A stretch of DNA of 64,000 nt. It comes from Halorussus salinisoli (GTDB lineage Archaea > Halobacteriota > Halobacteria > Halobacteriales > Haladaptataceae). A program made the translations under genes and the position numbers. The stretch's first letter is position 1; the number at the start of each line of letters is the position of its first letter. The notes beneath the pieces are model-generated. The model saw nothing but the letters and a program-made list of their open reading frames with translations. It did no database searches and was not told the origin of the DNA. The stretch lies in assembly GCA_005239435.1 (NCBI GenBank), contig SZNP01000004.1, positions 62,001-126,000 of the forward strand. Direction: 5' to 3'. Positions 37,737-46,551 of this stretch are shown piece after piece.

Positions 37737-38124
37737 GGAGCATAATTACTACAGAGTTAGTTAATGTTTCTGGTGATAGCAATACACCTAACACCATAAT
37801 ATCTCATAAAAGCAAAAACGTTATTCGCATTTTGGTGGATACCGATGATAGTTTTACTCTATCCGCAAATACTATGTCTCTTTTATGAGTTACTATTTAT
37901 CGTGCGCGTTACGGCGCACAAAGTCGGACCCAAGAATAAAAACATCTGTCATAATTCCGGCTATACGGGCTGGCATCCCTGAATCACTGCTTTCTACGGA
38001 TTAGTGATGGGTTGTGGTGTTTATAAGTAGGTCTTGGTCTACAGAAGTCTCTCGTATCGAATACAGCCTCTGTATTCACCACGCACTTCCTATCACCATT
38101 TAAGTATTTAACAGAGCCGTTGGC
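37737..38124. other. AT-rich intergenic region with a perfect dyad
   Basis: No gene. GAATACAG-cct-CTGTATTC at 38059-38077 is a perfect eight-base dyad with a three-base spacer, and the following acgcacttcctatcacc matches other repeat copies. Part of the dispersed repeat family and perhaps an operator. Confidence 0.45.
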
Positions 38125-38592
38125 CTATAATTCCAAATCGACGCCCGTCTTTAGGGTGTATTCGTGGAGGTCGTCGCCGTCTTCGTCATACCAGAATGTG
38201 CCTGTGAAGGTGGTTCCCTTGATGAGGTAGGGGAGCCAATGCTTGTCAGCGTCCCACATCTCGTCGTACGGAAGGTCATCAGCGTTAAGCCAAACTGGTG
38301 TTGCCTCCTCGGATTCAGATGATTTACCGGAGAATGATTCCGAGCGGAAGACATGGACCTGCATGAATGGATCCTCGGCAAAGTAGAACTCTAATTCACC
38401 CATCTTCTCAACAGAATCCACGACGATAGACGTCTCCTCGCGTGTCTCGCGGATTGCGCCTTCCGCGATGGATTCCTTGTCCTCAACCTTACCCCCAGGA
38501 CCAACGTATCGGCCTTCGCCGTGTCCACGTTTCTTCTCGATGAAGAGGACTTCGTTGCCATCGAAGACATAGCAGAGAGTCGCGTCACGCAT
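38125..38592 (-). CDS. Nudix hydrolase (MTH1-like)
   Basis: 155 residues. The Nudix box G-x5-E-x7-REx-EE is seen as GGKVEDKES then GAIRETREETSIVV at about 33-57. The opening MRDATLCYVFDGNEVLFIEK and C-terminal WYDEDGDDLHEYTLKTGVDL resemble 8-oxo-dGTP diphosphatases of the MTH1 type. May cleanse oxidised nucleotides or hydrolyse another nucleoside diphosphate. It diverges from an ADP-ribosylglycohydrolase 61 bases away, so an ADP-ribose substrate is also possible. Confidence 0.88.
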   Translation of the reverse strand: MRDATLCYVFDGNEVLFIEKKRGHGEGRYVGPGGKVEDKESIAEGAIRETREETSIVVDSVEKMGELEFYFAEDPFMQVHVFRSESFSGKSSESEEATPVWLNADDLPYDEMWDADKHWLPYLIKGTTFTGTFWYDEDGDDLHEYTLKTGVDLEL

Positions 38593-38653
38593 GTCTTGTA
38601 AAGGAGTACCGGGGAAGCTATCTTAAAGGTTGAACCCTCAATTTTACTTAGGA

Positions 38654-39574
38654 ATGGCTGTTGATGAATTAGATGGCCGGGGTGTCCTCCTCGGGTTGGC
38701 ATGCGGTGACGCGCTTGGACGACCAGTCGAATTCTGGTCTCCCGACCGAATCGCACACGACTATGACACGCTCACAGAGATGGTAGGCGACGGAACGTGG
38801 GGGAAGCCTTCCGGCACGATTACCGACGATACTGACCTCGCACTCTGCATCGCCCGAAGCCTCGTTGAGTGCGACAACTTTGACCCGACAGATGTTGCGT
38901 CCCGGTTCGTCGACTGGTACGACAGCGGCCCCTTTGACATCGGCAACATGACCGCCCAAGCAATTAACCGTCTCAAGCAAGGAGACCCCTGGGATGTCGC
39001 TGGCCAGCAGGTGTGGGAAGCAAGTCCAGAAGGAAGCAACGCTGGCAACGGTAGCATCATGCGGTGTCCACCGCTGGCAATTCCCTACGCGGACGACCTA
39101 GAGACACTTGCCAGGGTTAGCCGCCAATCATCACAGATCACGCACGCCGATCCCCGGTGTACCTATGGATGTGCGGTGCTGAACCTCACTATCGCAGGAT
39201 ATCTTAACAACGCGCCAAACCCCCTTACAGGAGCCCTCGACCGACTAGGCGCGGATATGCCAGCCGAATTGCAAGCTGCGCTTGAACCACTCGCCAACGG
39301 CGATCGCCCGGACTCCCTTTCGACGTCGGGGTATGTCGTGCATACACTCCAAACGGCCCTCCATGACGTACTCACGGCCGACACCGCCGAGGACGCCATC
39401 GTCACCGCCGTGAACCGAGGTGGCGACACGGACACGGTCGGTGCCGTCGCTGGCGCCGTCGCAGGTGCTCGGTTCGGCGCAAGCGAACTCCCAGCCCGAT
39501 GGGTAGCCGAGATCGATGAGGAACGCGAGCTCCGCCGCCTCGCTACCGACCTATGCACCGTGGAGGGAGACTGA
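38654..39574 (+). CDS. ADP-ribosylglycohydrolase family protein (DraG-like)
   Basis: 306 residues from MAVDELDGRG. GLACGDALGRPVEFW starts the fold, TITDDTDLALCIARSL carries the first metal aspartates, GNGSIMRCPPLAIPYADDLE follows, and NRGGDTDTVGAVAGAVAGAR holds the second pair of aspartates. It removes ADP-ribose from protein, nucleic acid or small molecules with two Mg2+. The GTG at 38630 extends the frame by eight codons but the family begins near the chosen ATG. The stop overlaps the start of a short fragment. Confidence 0.9.
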   Translation: MAVDELDGRGVLLGLACGDALGRPVEFWSPDRIAHDYDTLTEMVGDGTWGKPSGTITDDTDLALCIARSLVECDNFDPTDVASRFVDWYDSGPFDIGNMTAQAINRLKQGDPWDVAGQQVWEASPEGSNAGNGSIMRCPPLAIPYADDLETLARVSRQSSQITHADPRCTYGCAVLNLTIAGYLNNAPNPLTGALDRLGADMPAELQAALEPLANGDRPDSLSTSGYVVHTLQTALHDVLTADTAEDAIVTAVNRGGDTDTVGAVAGAVAGARFGASELPARWVAEIDEERELRRLATDLCTVEGD

Positions 39575-39641
39575 TGTACGTCTTGGCGTTCGATTGTAAC
39601 TGGACAGTCGACGTGAATACCCACTCGAAACCATGTCGGTA
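39573..39641 (+). pseudogene. N-terminal fragment of a conserved haloarchaeal protein
   Basis: MYVLAFDCNWTVDVNTH and a premature stop after 22 residues. It resembles the first residues of a common haloarchaeal protein that reads LAFDRDWTVDVNPHPR, sometimes downstream of ADP-ribosylglycohydrolase genes. The start overlaps the preceding stop (ATGA arrangement), showing a former operon. The rest has been lost before the GIY-YIG-like gene. Confidence 0.5.
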
Positions 39642-39720
39642 GAGATAGCGGATGTTTGTAGTATTCGGTGAAATCGATGCTTTGAGGTAGTCGTTCTGTT
39701 CACACTTCGTTAGCCGACCG

Positions 39721-41109
39721 ATGGTGAAAAATCAATCAAAAAGCGGGTTGTGGGACCAGTGGGTGTCACAGACCGTACTCACGGATATCAATACAGCTGA
39801 TACGCCGGACCCTGTTCCAATGATTGACGATTCCGGTACAGAGTTGGAGATGACTAATGCATACGACTCGTACCGTTTAGGGCGGGGTACTGGCGATTAC
39901 CTGTATCTGTTGTATCTCCTTGACGACCCTGTTCAGGGGCCGTCTGATATCCTTCCAGTCTACATTGGAGAGACGAGCAATGTCGCAAGCCGACTCATGG
40001 ACCATTTCAGGAAGGTGCGCGATGCCCTCCCAATCTTGGAATGGGAAGACGATGGATCGTGGGGGAGTTACGGGAAATACGATCACATCGCGACGGTCTA
40101 CGAGCGAGCAGATTCACCGCTTTATGCATGGGTAGTTGATGTTGACGAGATTGAGACTGGCCCATATGGGTATCCTACGTATCGACAAGAGCTTGAGGCG
40201 AAGACCGTCGGTCTCGTCCACTCTAGTCCACAGTTCAATCGGGTTTTCGCCAACCGAGATTTCGTTCCAAACAGGGTCCCGCACGAGATGGGGAAGGTGG
40301 GTCCCGAATGGGTCGACCTGGATAACGATACCCCAAACGAAGAAGCAAAGATGGCCGCTGGCAACACAGGTCGCGACCTAAGTGGCAAAGGCAAAGCAGA
40401 TCTCTGGCACAACTGGGTTGAACACACAATCCATAAGGAGATTCTTGACTCCGAAGAGGCGGATCCGATTCCACTTTTCGAGACGGACGAAAATCTCGTC
40501 GTAGAACTCACGGATGTTGGATCGTCGACGGTACTCAAGCGGAGTGACGCAATTGATACTCAGATCCGCCAAGAAGGGAAGCGCTGTGTTCATAGAACTG
40601 GTGTGAAAGACGGCCCCCACGGACTGTTATACGTCATGTACCAGCTTACATCCGACAATCCCTCACCAGACGATATCATCCCACGATATATCGGCAAAGC
40701 AGAGGCATACGGGAAAAAGAACGAACTGAGTGCGAACTTCAAGGAGATCGCAAAGGATCGAACTGGAACGCGGAGTTTCGCTCGCTGGGGTGATGGAAGT
40801 TACTGGCACGTCGGAGAGCTATCAGAAACGGTGTTCGGTGAAGATTCAAAGAAACTCAGCTGGGCCAGCGAGCTATTTGAACAAGGAACCCACCGACTCA
40901 AAGACCAAACATACCTCTGGATACGAGCATGGGACCCGCAAAAATATTCAGGACCGTACGGCTATCCAGCGTATTTAGCTGAAGTGGAAGGACTGTTGAT
41001 TGGATTGGCCTATGAAACGTACCCCCATCAGCTTCTTAACCACCATGAGGTCCCAAAGGAGGCACCTGCAAACCGGAAGGAATTCCAGTTTCGATCTGCC
41101 TCAGAGTAA
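39721..41109 (+). CDS. Protein with two tandem GIY-YIG-like halves
   Basis: 462 residues in two similar halves. Half one (about 9-185): LWDQWVSQTV, YLYLLYLL (60-67), YIG (81-83), R91 and H95 as in the GIY-YIG core, and a candidate metal Glu in TYRQELEAKTVGL. Half two (about 228-445): LWHNWVEHTI, GLLYVMYQL (301-309), YIGK (323-326), and YLAEVEGLLIGL. Both share GPYGYP before the Glu. The second half lacks the R...H pair, so only half one looks catalytic. GIY-YIG nucleases cleave DNA in repair, restriction or homing. The setting between accessory genes suggests a mobile or defence nuclease, but no partner gene is evident. Confidence 0.65.
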   Translation: MVKNQSKSGLWDQWVSQTVLTDINTADTPDPVPMIDDSGTELEMTNAYDSYRLGRGTGDYLYLLYLLDDPVQGPSDILPVYIGETSNVASRLMDHFRKVRDALPILEWEDDGSWGSYGKYDHIATVYERADSPLYAWVVDVDEIETGPYGYPTYRQELEAKTVGLVHSSPQFNRVFANRDFVPNRVPHEMGKVGPEWVDLDNDTPNEEAKMAAGNTGRDLSGKGKADLWHNWVEHTIHKEILDSEEADPIPLFETDENLVVELTDVGSSTVLKRSDAIDTQIRQEGKRCVHRTGVKDGPHGLLYVMYQLTSDNPSPDDIIPRYIGKAEAYGKKNELSANFKEIAKDRTGTRSFARWGDGSYWHVGELSETVFGEDSKKLSWASELFEQGTHRLKDQTYLWIRAWDPQKYSGPYGYPAYLAEVEGLLIGLAYETYPHQLLNHHEVPKEAPANRKEFQFRSASE

Positions 41110-41357
41110 GCTACTCACAGCTGAAGCCGTTGGTTTTCGCCTCGCACTTTCTATAACTCCAGACTATATGACTATCTGGCAGTACACCGTTTCACTCGGC
41201 CGTGCCGTCGTATACTTCGTTGCGGAACTCTTGGACGATGGTGTCCGACCGTGTAGGTCTCTCTCGCCTTCACCCTCAGTTTTTGCGGTTGCACAAGCGA
41301 TTTTGAATAACTACGAAAACCGTACCCTCGTTAATAGCAAGGCTGCTCCTTCACTCA
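41110..41357. other. Convergent intergenic region
   Basis: 248 bases between the convergent GIY-YIG-like and repeat-protein genes. No ORF supported and no clear terminator hairpin seen; a T-rich run lies at 41278-41284. Confidence 0.3.
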
Positions 41358-43289
41358 TCAAAGTGAATCTGGGTCGATTTCTTCACCGTCTACATAGACT
41401 GTGGCTGGGCCGTCAAGAGAGAATCCTGTAATTGAACCGGTATAAACGAACGTATCCGTTCCCCGGTCTGGTCCGACATGTCCAGATGCGGTATTCCCGC
41501 TAACGTTATCTCCGCTGTCTTTCTGTCGAACGGTCCCCGTTACCGTAAATTCGTAATTTGCGACACCGCCCCCATTGCTCTCGATTCGAATTGTGTGTTG
41601 TCGAGTGCTATCGTTTCCCCCGTAATTATCTGGATTAACCTGTCTTCCGTTAATATATACTGTTGCTGGACCGTCCACCCAAATGGTTTGAATTTCACCT
41701 CCGAAGGCGAATGTATCTGTCCCCCGGTCAGGCCCTACGTGTCCTTCAGCAACATGACCGCGAGCGGTATCACCACTATCTTTTTGGTTGATATATCCCG
41801 TCGCGTAGATGCGATAGCGAGCAACACCACCTCCTTCACTTTTTATTGTGATCGTGCCCTCTGATTTCTCGTTTGAATCACCTATATTCTCGGGGGTAAC
41901 CTCCTCATCGTTGATATACACCGTGGCAGGTCCATCAACGCTAAGATCAGTGATTTCACCTTTAAAGACGAATGTATCCGTACCCCTTTTAGGGCCAACA
42001 TGTCCGGAAGCTTGATTTCCTCGGACGTCATCGCCAGAATCTTTCTGGTTCACGCTCCCTGTCGCGGTAAATTGATAGCGAGCAACACCACCGCCGTCAC
42101 TTTCTATCTTGATTGTGTTCGTCGCGCTTCCTCCATCTTCGTCTGTCTTTGCTCGCGTATGACAGTCGTCTAAGCGTGGATTTTCCTTTCGAAGGTCTGG
42201 CGAGGAGTCATACTCCCCTTTGAAGACCGCCACAGCGTCGATGACAGATTTCTCCGTAATATCATCGCTCACCCCTTGGATATCACTGATGGTGATGGTT
42301 TCTGTCCCTGAAATTGGTCCAAAGGGATCCTGATTGTTGATTATCCCAGGAACATATGCTGACCAATACATCATCCCGGTCTCGAAGTCCCCCGTAACGC
42401 GAACAGTAGTGCAATCGAGGAACTCTATCGTTCCGGCTGTATTGCCTGAGTTTGATTCTAAATCAAAGCCGAGATCGCCGTTAAACAGGAAATCAGTAAA
42501 TGCACCACCTGGAATCGGAATAGGCGATCTTATTTGAGCGGCACTAGCTGCATACATGTTCACTTGGAGAGTATATTTTCTTCCTTTCTCGAGGTTTGGT
42601 GTCAAGACAATAGAATCCGATTTCTCGTAATCCTCATTCACAGCCGTTCCTATCCCTGTCGCGGTATTGACGATATCTTTGGTGGTTTTCGCTAGATCTA
42701 TCACTTCCATAGCCGTCTTCTTAGACGTTGTGAGAACAAAGTTCACAATTTGTTCGGTAATTGCGTCACTCGGCTCCGGTACTGCCTTATTGTATATCGG
42801 TATATGTAAGGAATCTATAACACTTCCATTCGAATCTAAAATTGACGCATAGAGAAGGAGGGCATTCTGGCTATATGGCACTGGGCCTACGGCAGAAGGA
42901 AGTTTCATTACACAACTCCCAGCCAGATTGTAATCCAGCGTAATCGGCTTTGTACCTTTATTCTGCGAAATGAAATTTTTGGTGGCAACAGCTGTGCTTC
43001 CGACGGTTACTGCACCGAGAAATCCGACTCCGATTCGATGCCGTCCAAAAACCGTACCGTTTCTATTAATGAATGCGGTATGCTGGCTATCTACCTTCTC
43101 AAGACCGCCACCGACTTTCTCCTTTATTGTATATGCCTCATCAAATCTGCTGACGGCAGTGGCTTCTTCATTTCGACTCTGCGCCTCACTTCCCTTCGCT
43201 CTGGGAGTCGCTAACCCTAGAGTTCCGAGAATCCCCTTCAGTAATATACGTCGATCAAGAGTTTCCAATCGATTTCCTTTTTGTGCCAT
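41358..43289 (-). CDS. Tat-exported protein with three C-terminal tandem repeats
   Basis: 643 residues from MAQKGNRLETLDRRILLKGI. The twin-arginine signal (DRRILLKG) indicates folded export. The middle 330 residues have no recognised domain. The C-terminus is three repeats of about 85-90 residues, each with GGGVARY (or GGGVANY), NQKDSGD, GHVGP-RGTDTF and DGPATVYI. The last repeat ends DGEEIDPDSL. This repeat is a known haloarchaeal extracellular beta module. Three copies suggest a surface-binding or adhesive role. It stands alone, convergent with the GIY-YIG-like gene. Confidence 0.7.
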   Translation of the reverse strand: MAQKGNRLETLDRRILLKGILGTLGLATPRAKGSEAQSRNEEATAVSRFDEAYTIKEKVGGGLEKVDSQHTAFINRNGTVFGRHRIGVGFLGAVTVGSTAVATKNFISQNKGTKPITLDYNLAGSCVMKLPSAVGPVPYSQNALLLYASILDSNGSVIDSLHIPIYNKAVPEPSDAITEQIVNFVLTTSKKTAMEVIDLAKTTKDIVNTATGIGTAVNEDYEKSDSIVLTPNLEKGRKYTLQVNMYAASAAQIRSPIPIPGGAFTDFLFNGDLGFDLESNSGNTAGTIEFLDCTTVRVTGDFETGMMYWSAYVPGIINNQDPFGPISGTETITISDIQGVSDDITEKSVIDAVAVFKGEYDSSPDLRKENPRLDDCHTRAKTDEDGGSATNTIKIESDGGGVARYQFTATGSVNQKDSGDDVRGNQASGHVGPKRGTDTFVFKGEITDLSVDGPATVYINDEEVTPENIGDSNEKSEGTITIKSEGGGVARYRIYATGYINQKDSGDTARGHVAEGHVGPDRGTDTFAFGGEIQTIWVDGPATVYINGRQVNPDNYGGNDSTRQHTIRIESNGGGVANYEFTVTGTVRQKDSGDNVSGNTASGHVGPDRGTDTFVYTGSITGFSLDGPATVYVDGEEIDPDSL

Positions 43290-43747
43290 CGAATATTCAC
43301 CTTCTCCACCACAATCATTCCATATATAAACATTATCAATGGTTTTATCAGTTATTGTCATGTTTCTCATTGATATTCCCTATTATCAGAATGCGGCCCT
43401 GAGCAAACACAAGCCCGGACACGAAGTACATCTACAAATTCATCCACATTGAACCAGTTCCATTGGGTTGCCCCAACCATGCTACCATCGGGATTACGGC
43501 AGTTCGAATGCCTGTTAAAACGACCCTAGTGGGGCTTCTCCGCGCTCGACGATGCATTCGTCAGGATGCTCACGGTCATAGTAGCAGACCTATTTCGAGA
43601 TCTCGGCGACCCTGCCGTCCTCGTCTATGGTGTTCCAGCCCGGACAGTAAGGGCCTGCTGTGCTTCGAGTGCTACCACTGTAGCGAGACAGAGAACTAAC
43701 CCTTGGGCGATCTCCATCTTCTCGTCATTATCCCACGTCCCAGTTCC
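43290..43747. other. Intergenic region with decayed minus-strand fragments
   Basis: No intact gene. The minus strand at 43538-43579 encodes DREHPDECIVERGEAPL, related to the remnant at 8089. The minus frame from 43747 continues the DUF7389-like gene after its nonsense codon (GTGTWDNDEKMEIA) and ends near 43629. Confidence 0.4.
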
Positions 43748-43873
43748 TCACTTGAGTTTCACCGTGAGCGAGACACCAACATCGTTACGCTCGACGTAAT
43801 CTGTTAGTGAGGATTCGTCATTGGTCGGTACCGAGTCGGTCTCTGCACGAGAAGGTACGTTATTTTCTGCCAT
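43748..43873 (-). pseudogene. DUF7389-like small protein cut by a nonsense codon
   Basis: MAENNVPSRAETDSV then TDYVERNDVGVSLTVKLK and TGA at 43748-43750. The next codons read GTGTWDNDEKM. The haloarchaeal family I remember as DUF7389 has VSLTVKLKRGTGTRD at this place, so TGA stands where CGA (Arg) is expected: a single C to T change. It lies 23 bases after the DUF6166-like gene, the usual plasmid arrangement for both. Confidence 0.55.
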
Positions 43874-43896
43874 GGTGTACTTATACTGCTCATCGT

Positions 43897-44190
43897 TCAG
43901 TTGGGCGGTGCGACCGCTTCGTCGGACAGTCCGCGAAGTGCTTCTTTGATGTCGGTGCCTGTGAGTCGCCAGCACCCCTCGGGACGAGTACAATCCAACT
44001 GGTTCACAACTATGTTTTTGAACGCAGTGTAATGGGCTAGCGCGACGTCCTCGTCGCCGGTGTAGTCCAGTAGGAGTGCAAGCGCGAGTTGTGCTGGCCC
44101 GCTGCCACAATGTCCAACCTCGAAACCACTCGGACTGTGATTTGCAAGTTCCAGGCTTCGCTCAGGCGTCAGCCGCGTTCCTTCTGGCAT
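43897..44190 (-). CDS. DUF6166-like protein
   Basis: 97 residues. LTPERSLELANHSPSGFEVG then GSGPAQLALALLLDYTGDED, and CWRLTGTDIKEALRGL at the end. Matches the DUF6166 family from archaeal and bacterial mobile elements. Family members usually have 20-30 more residues before LTPERS; here a TAG directly precedes the ATG, so the N-terminus may be lost. Function unknown. Confidence 0.6.
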   Translation of the reverse strand: MPEGTRLTPERSLELANHSPSGFEVGHCGSGPAQLALALLLDYTGDEDVALAHYTAFKNIVVNQLDCTRPEGCWRLTGTDIKEALRGLSDEAVAPPN

Positions 44191-44243
44191 CTAAGTGACG
44201 ACTAGCTGTCCTTGTTGCCGTTCGCCGATGTAGGCCTCGAATG

Positions 44244-44729
44244 TCATTTGAATCGGCCCTGGTCATCACGTTCTCGGTGTGAGTAGTCGATTTCCTCAGA
44301 TGATGGCCGAATATCCGTCCCAAAGCCATGACGCTGGGCGTGTTCACTTCGACTGAGGTGTTTGAGATTCTCTAGCCGGTTATCAAACCATATACCATTC
44401 CGGTGGTGGACGTGTTTGCCGGCAACGGCGTCGAAGCCGTGTTCAGCGACCATCACCAGTCGATGGATTCCAACTGAATCATTTGTTCCACGGTAATTCG
44501 ACGCGCAGACCACGTATCCACGGTCGGTAAAGACGGCTGGATGAAGGCGTCTATTTGTAGCTGCCTCGTATGCGCTGCGACGCGGAATCTCAAAGCGGTC
44601 TATCCACTTCCAGATGGTCACTTGGCGACAGCCCAGTTTGTCGGCGATCTCGTTCGTACTCAGGTGCTGTTCCCAGTAGAGTTTGCGAAGGAGCGATTCG
44701 TCTCTCCATGGTGTTTCTGATTCGGTCAT
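44244..44729 (-). CDS. HNH endonuclease with N-terminal helix-turn-helix
   Basis: 161 residues from MTESETPWRD. A helix-turn-helix (EIADKLGCRQVTIWKWIDRF) at about 25-45, then an HNH fold: GIHRLVMVAEHGFDAVAGKH and VHHRNGIWFDNRLENLKHLS, where His, Asn and the following His coordinate metal and act in catalysis. Such small HNH proteins are typical of phages and plasmids (homing or packaging). A GTG/ATG at 44762 would extend the frame by 11 residues. Confidence 0.85.
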   Translation of the reverse strand: MTESETPWRDESLLRKLYWEQHLSTNEIADKLGCRQVTIWKWIDRFEIPRRSAYEAATNRRLHPAVFTDRGYVVCASNYRGTNDSVGIHRLVMVAEHGFDAVAGKHVHHRNGIWFDNRLENLKHLSRSEHAQRHGFGTDIRPSSEEIDYSHRERDDQGRFK

Positions 44730-45028
44730 GAGTTGTTTGCTAGCGGACGCCGTTTCGAGCACCCCGCACCCCTCAGGGGGTGAAAAAATCCGGCCTTGTT
44801 GAAACCCTCAATCGGTGATAGTTCTCAGACAATCTACTGAATACAGCGCGCGTATCTGTCACCGAGGCGTCGTCCAATAGAGACGGAGCGCATCGATACA
44901 CTCAGAGCGGTATACGGTTCGCCCGCTTTTCTCAGACTGCGAATCGTTTCGATGAACGTCTGTATCTGTGAGCAATTACCTGCCGTCCCCACTTTTGTAT
45001 AAATAGAAATCAACGACCGCGGAGCGGT
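44730..45028. other. Intergenic with an IS-end-like sequence and a repeat copy
   Basis: Around 44793-44811, ccttgttgaaaccctcaa resembles the left end of the IS5-type element at 46552 (ctctgttgaaaccctcgg), so it may be a solo IS end. At 44834-44862 lies ctgaatacagcgcgcgtatc, a variant of the dispersed repeat. No gene. Confidence 0.4.
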
Positions 45029-45325
45029 CTACTGCGACGTTTCCGTGGCGCAGTCCATTCGTGACAGGTCGAAATTGAGTTGGGAGACGATGGACTGGAT
45101 TCGGCGAATTATGTCGGTCTCTGGTACTTTTCCGGTGTCGGACAGTGACGTTTCGTAGGCGTCGATGGCCTCGAAGGCGTCAGCAGTGCGGTGAGGGCAG
45201 GCGTCACCTGGGCCACCGTCCGCGGGCAGTTCGTCAGCCAGTGCCGGAGTAGCCCCCACGAGCGCGAGGCTCCCGATCACGATGAGTAGCGTCAGGAGCC
45301 AGTGTCTGGGTAGCTGATGGGTCAT
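45029..45325 (-). CDS. Small secreted protein
   Basis: 98 residues. Sec signal peptide LLTLLIVIGSLALVGATPAL with cleavage likely after ALA. The mature part has two cysteines (CPHR and MDCA) that could form a disulfide, and helical heptads (TDIIRRIQSIVSQLNFDL). No family recognised. It diverges from the winged-helix gene at 45500. Confidence 0.55.
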   Translation of the reverse strand: MTHQLPRHWLLTLLIVIGSLALVGATPALADELPADGGPGDACPHRTADAFEAIDAYETSLSDTGKVPETDIIRRIQSIVSQLNFDLSRMDCATETSQ

Positions 45326-45499
45326 GTTCTCACCTCCATCCGGGACGACGCCTGCTGTGCCAATAAGTGTTAGCTAAAAAACATTTTAGTCGATTGTATG
45401 TCTCAACTCCACTTCAGCCAAACATGTGTCTTAACCGCGCTTCAGACAGCAATCCGAGGGTTCGGAGCGTTTACGTATTTGGTTGGGGTATGATTGCAT

Positions 45500-46480
45500 A
45501 TGACACGCAAAGAGAAGATGAAGGACTCCACGACGCTGGCGCCCGACGAGGCATTCGCCGTGCTGGGGAACGAAACCCGTATGAAAATCCTGCAAACGCT
45601 GGGGGAGGCCGGCTTCGGCGAGTCGTTATCCTTTTCGGAACTGCGCGAGCGGGTCGGCATCCGCCACGGCGCCCAGTTCACCTACCACCTCAAGCAGCTG
45701 GTGGGGCACTTCGTCCGCAAGACCGACGATGGGTACGCCCTCCGCCCAGCGGGCAACCGCGTGGTCGAAGCCGTCCTCTCGGGGACAGTCACCGACAACC
45801 CCGCACTCGACTCTCGCCAGACTGACCACCACTGTCCGTACTGTGGCTCCCCGATAGAGGTGCATTTCCATCAGAATCGACTCCACCGCTACTGTACCGC
45901 GTGTCCAGGCACGTACGGGCAGACAGCCTTGCCTGGCGTCTCGATTGATCCGGAAGACCGTGGATATCTCGGCAAGAAGAATCTCCCGCCCGCCGGCGTC
46001 ACTGACCGCACCCCCGAGGCCGTGGTAGAGGCTGCGACGATTTGGAATCATCTGCTTCTACTGAAACCAGCGAACGGCCTCTGTCCCCGCTGTTCTGCGT
46101 CCCTCGAGTCATCAGTCAGTATCTGCTCGAATCACGACACCACCGACGGCCTTTGCGACGAGTGTAGCTACCGCCATGGCATCAAAATCGAACACTGCTG
46201 TCCGAAATGTATCTTCACCGCGGGCGGCTTTTTCGCAGATTTCCTGTTGACCAACTTTGATTTCGTTGCGTTTCTGGTCGCTCAGGATATAAACCCCGTC
46301 TCTCCGACGCCCGAAGACCAGCGCGTCTGGACGGATTACGACGAAGATGTCCTCTCGGTAGAACCGTTCGAGGCGCGGTTCACGTTCACCATCGACGACG
46401 ATGCGCTCACTCTGACCGTCGACGACAATCTGGACGTGGTTGACGTAACGAAAGGCACGACATCTGAGACCGCCCGATGA
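45500..46480 (+). CDS. ArsR-like winged-helix regulator with zinc-ribbon C-terminal half
   Basis: 326 residues from MTRKEKMKDS. Winged helix at about 12-100: EAFAVLGNETRMKILQTLGE, ELRERVGIRHGAQFTYHLKQ, VVEAVLSGTV. The C-terminal half has several CxxC pairs (CPYC, CPRC, CDEC, CPKC), probably two zinc ribbons, then an acidic tail. This is the haloarchaeal type of ArsR/GntR-like regulator (DUF7351-like). A repeat copy begins exactly at its stop codon (46478). Confidence 0.8.
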   Translation: MTRKEKMKDSTTLAPDEAFAVLGNETRMKILQTLGEAGFGESLSFSELRERVGIRHGAQFTYHLKQLVGHFVRKTDDGYALRPAGNRVVEAVLSGTVTDNPALDSRQTDHHCPYCGSPIEVHFHQNRLHRYCTACPGTYGQTALPGVSIDPEDRGYLGKKNLPPAGVTDRTPEAVVEAATIWNHLLLLKPANGLCPRCSASLESSVSICSNHDTTDGLCDECSYRHGIKIEHCCPKCIFTAGGFFADFLLTNFDFVAFLVAQDINPVSPTPEDQRVWTDYDEDVLSVEPFEARFTFTIDDDALTLTVDDNLDVVDVTKGTTSETAR

Positions 46481-46523
46481 ATGCACCCTCTGTATTGCGC
46501 ACAGTCGGTCAATCCTATCAGCA
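46478..46523. repeat. Copy of the CCTCTGTAT dispersed repeat
   Basis: tgaatgcaccctctgtattg followed by cgcacagtcggtcaatcctatcag in two parts. It overlaps the stop codon of the winged-helix gene and lies 30 bases before the IS left end. Confidence 0.55.
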
Positions 46524-46551
46524 GGGGAGGATCTCAACAAGGTCACCTCAG

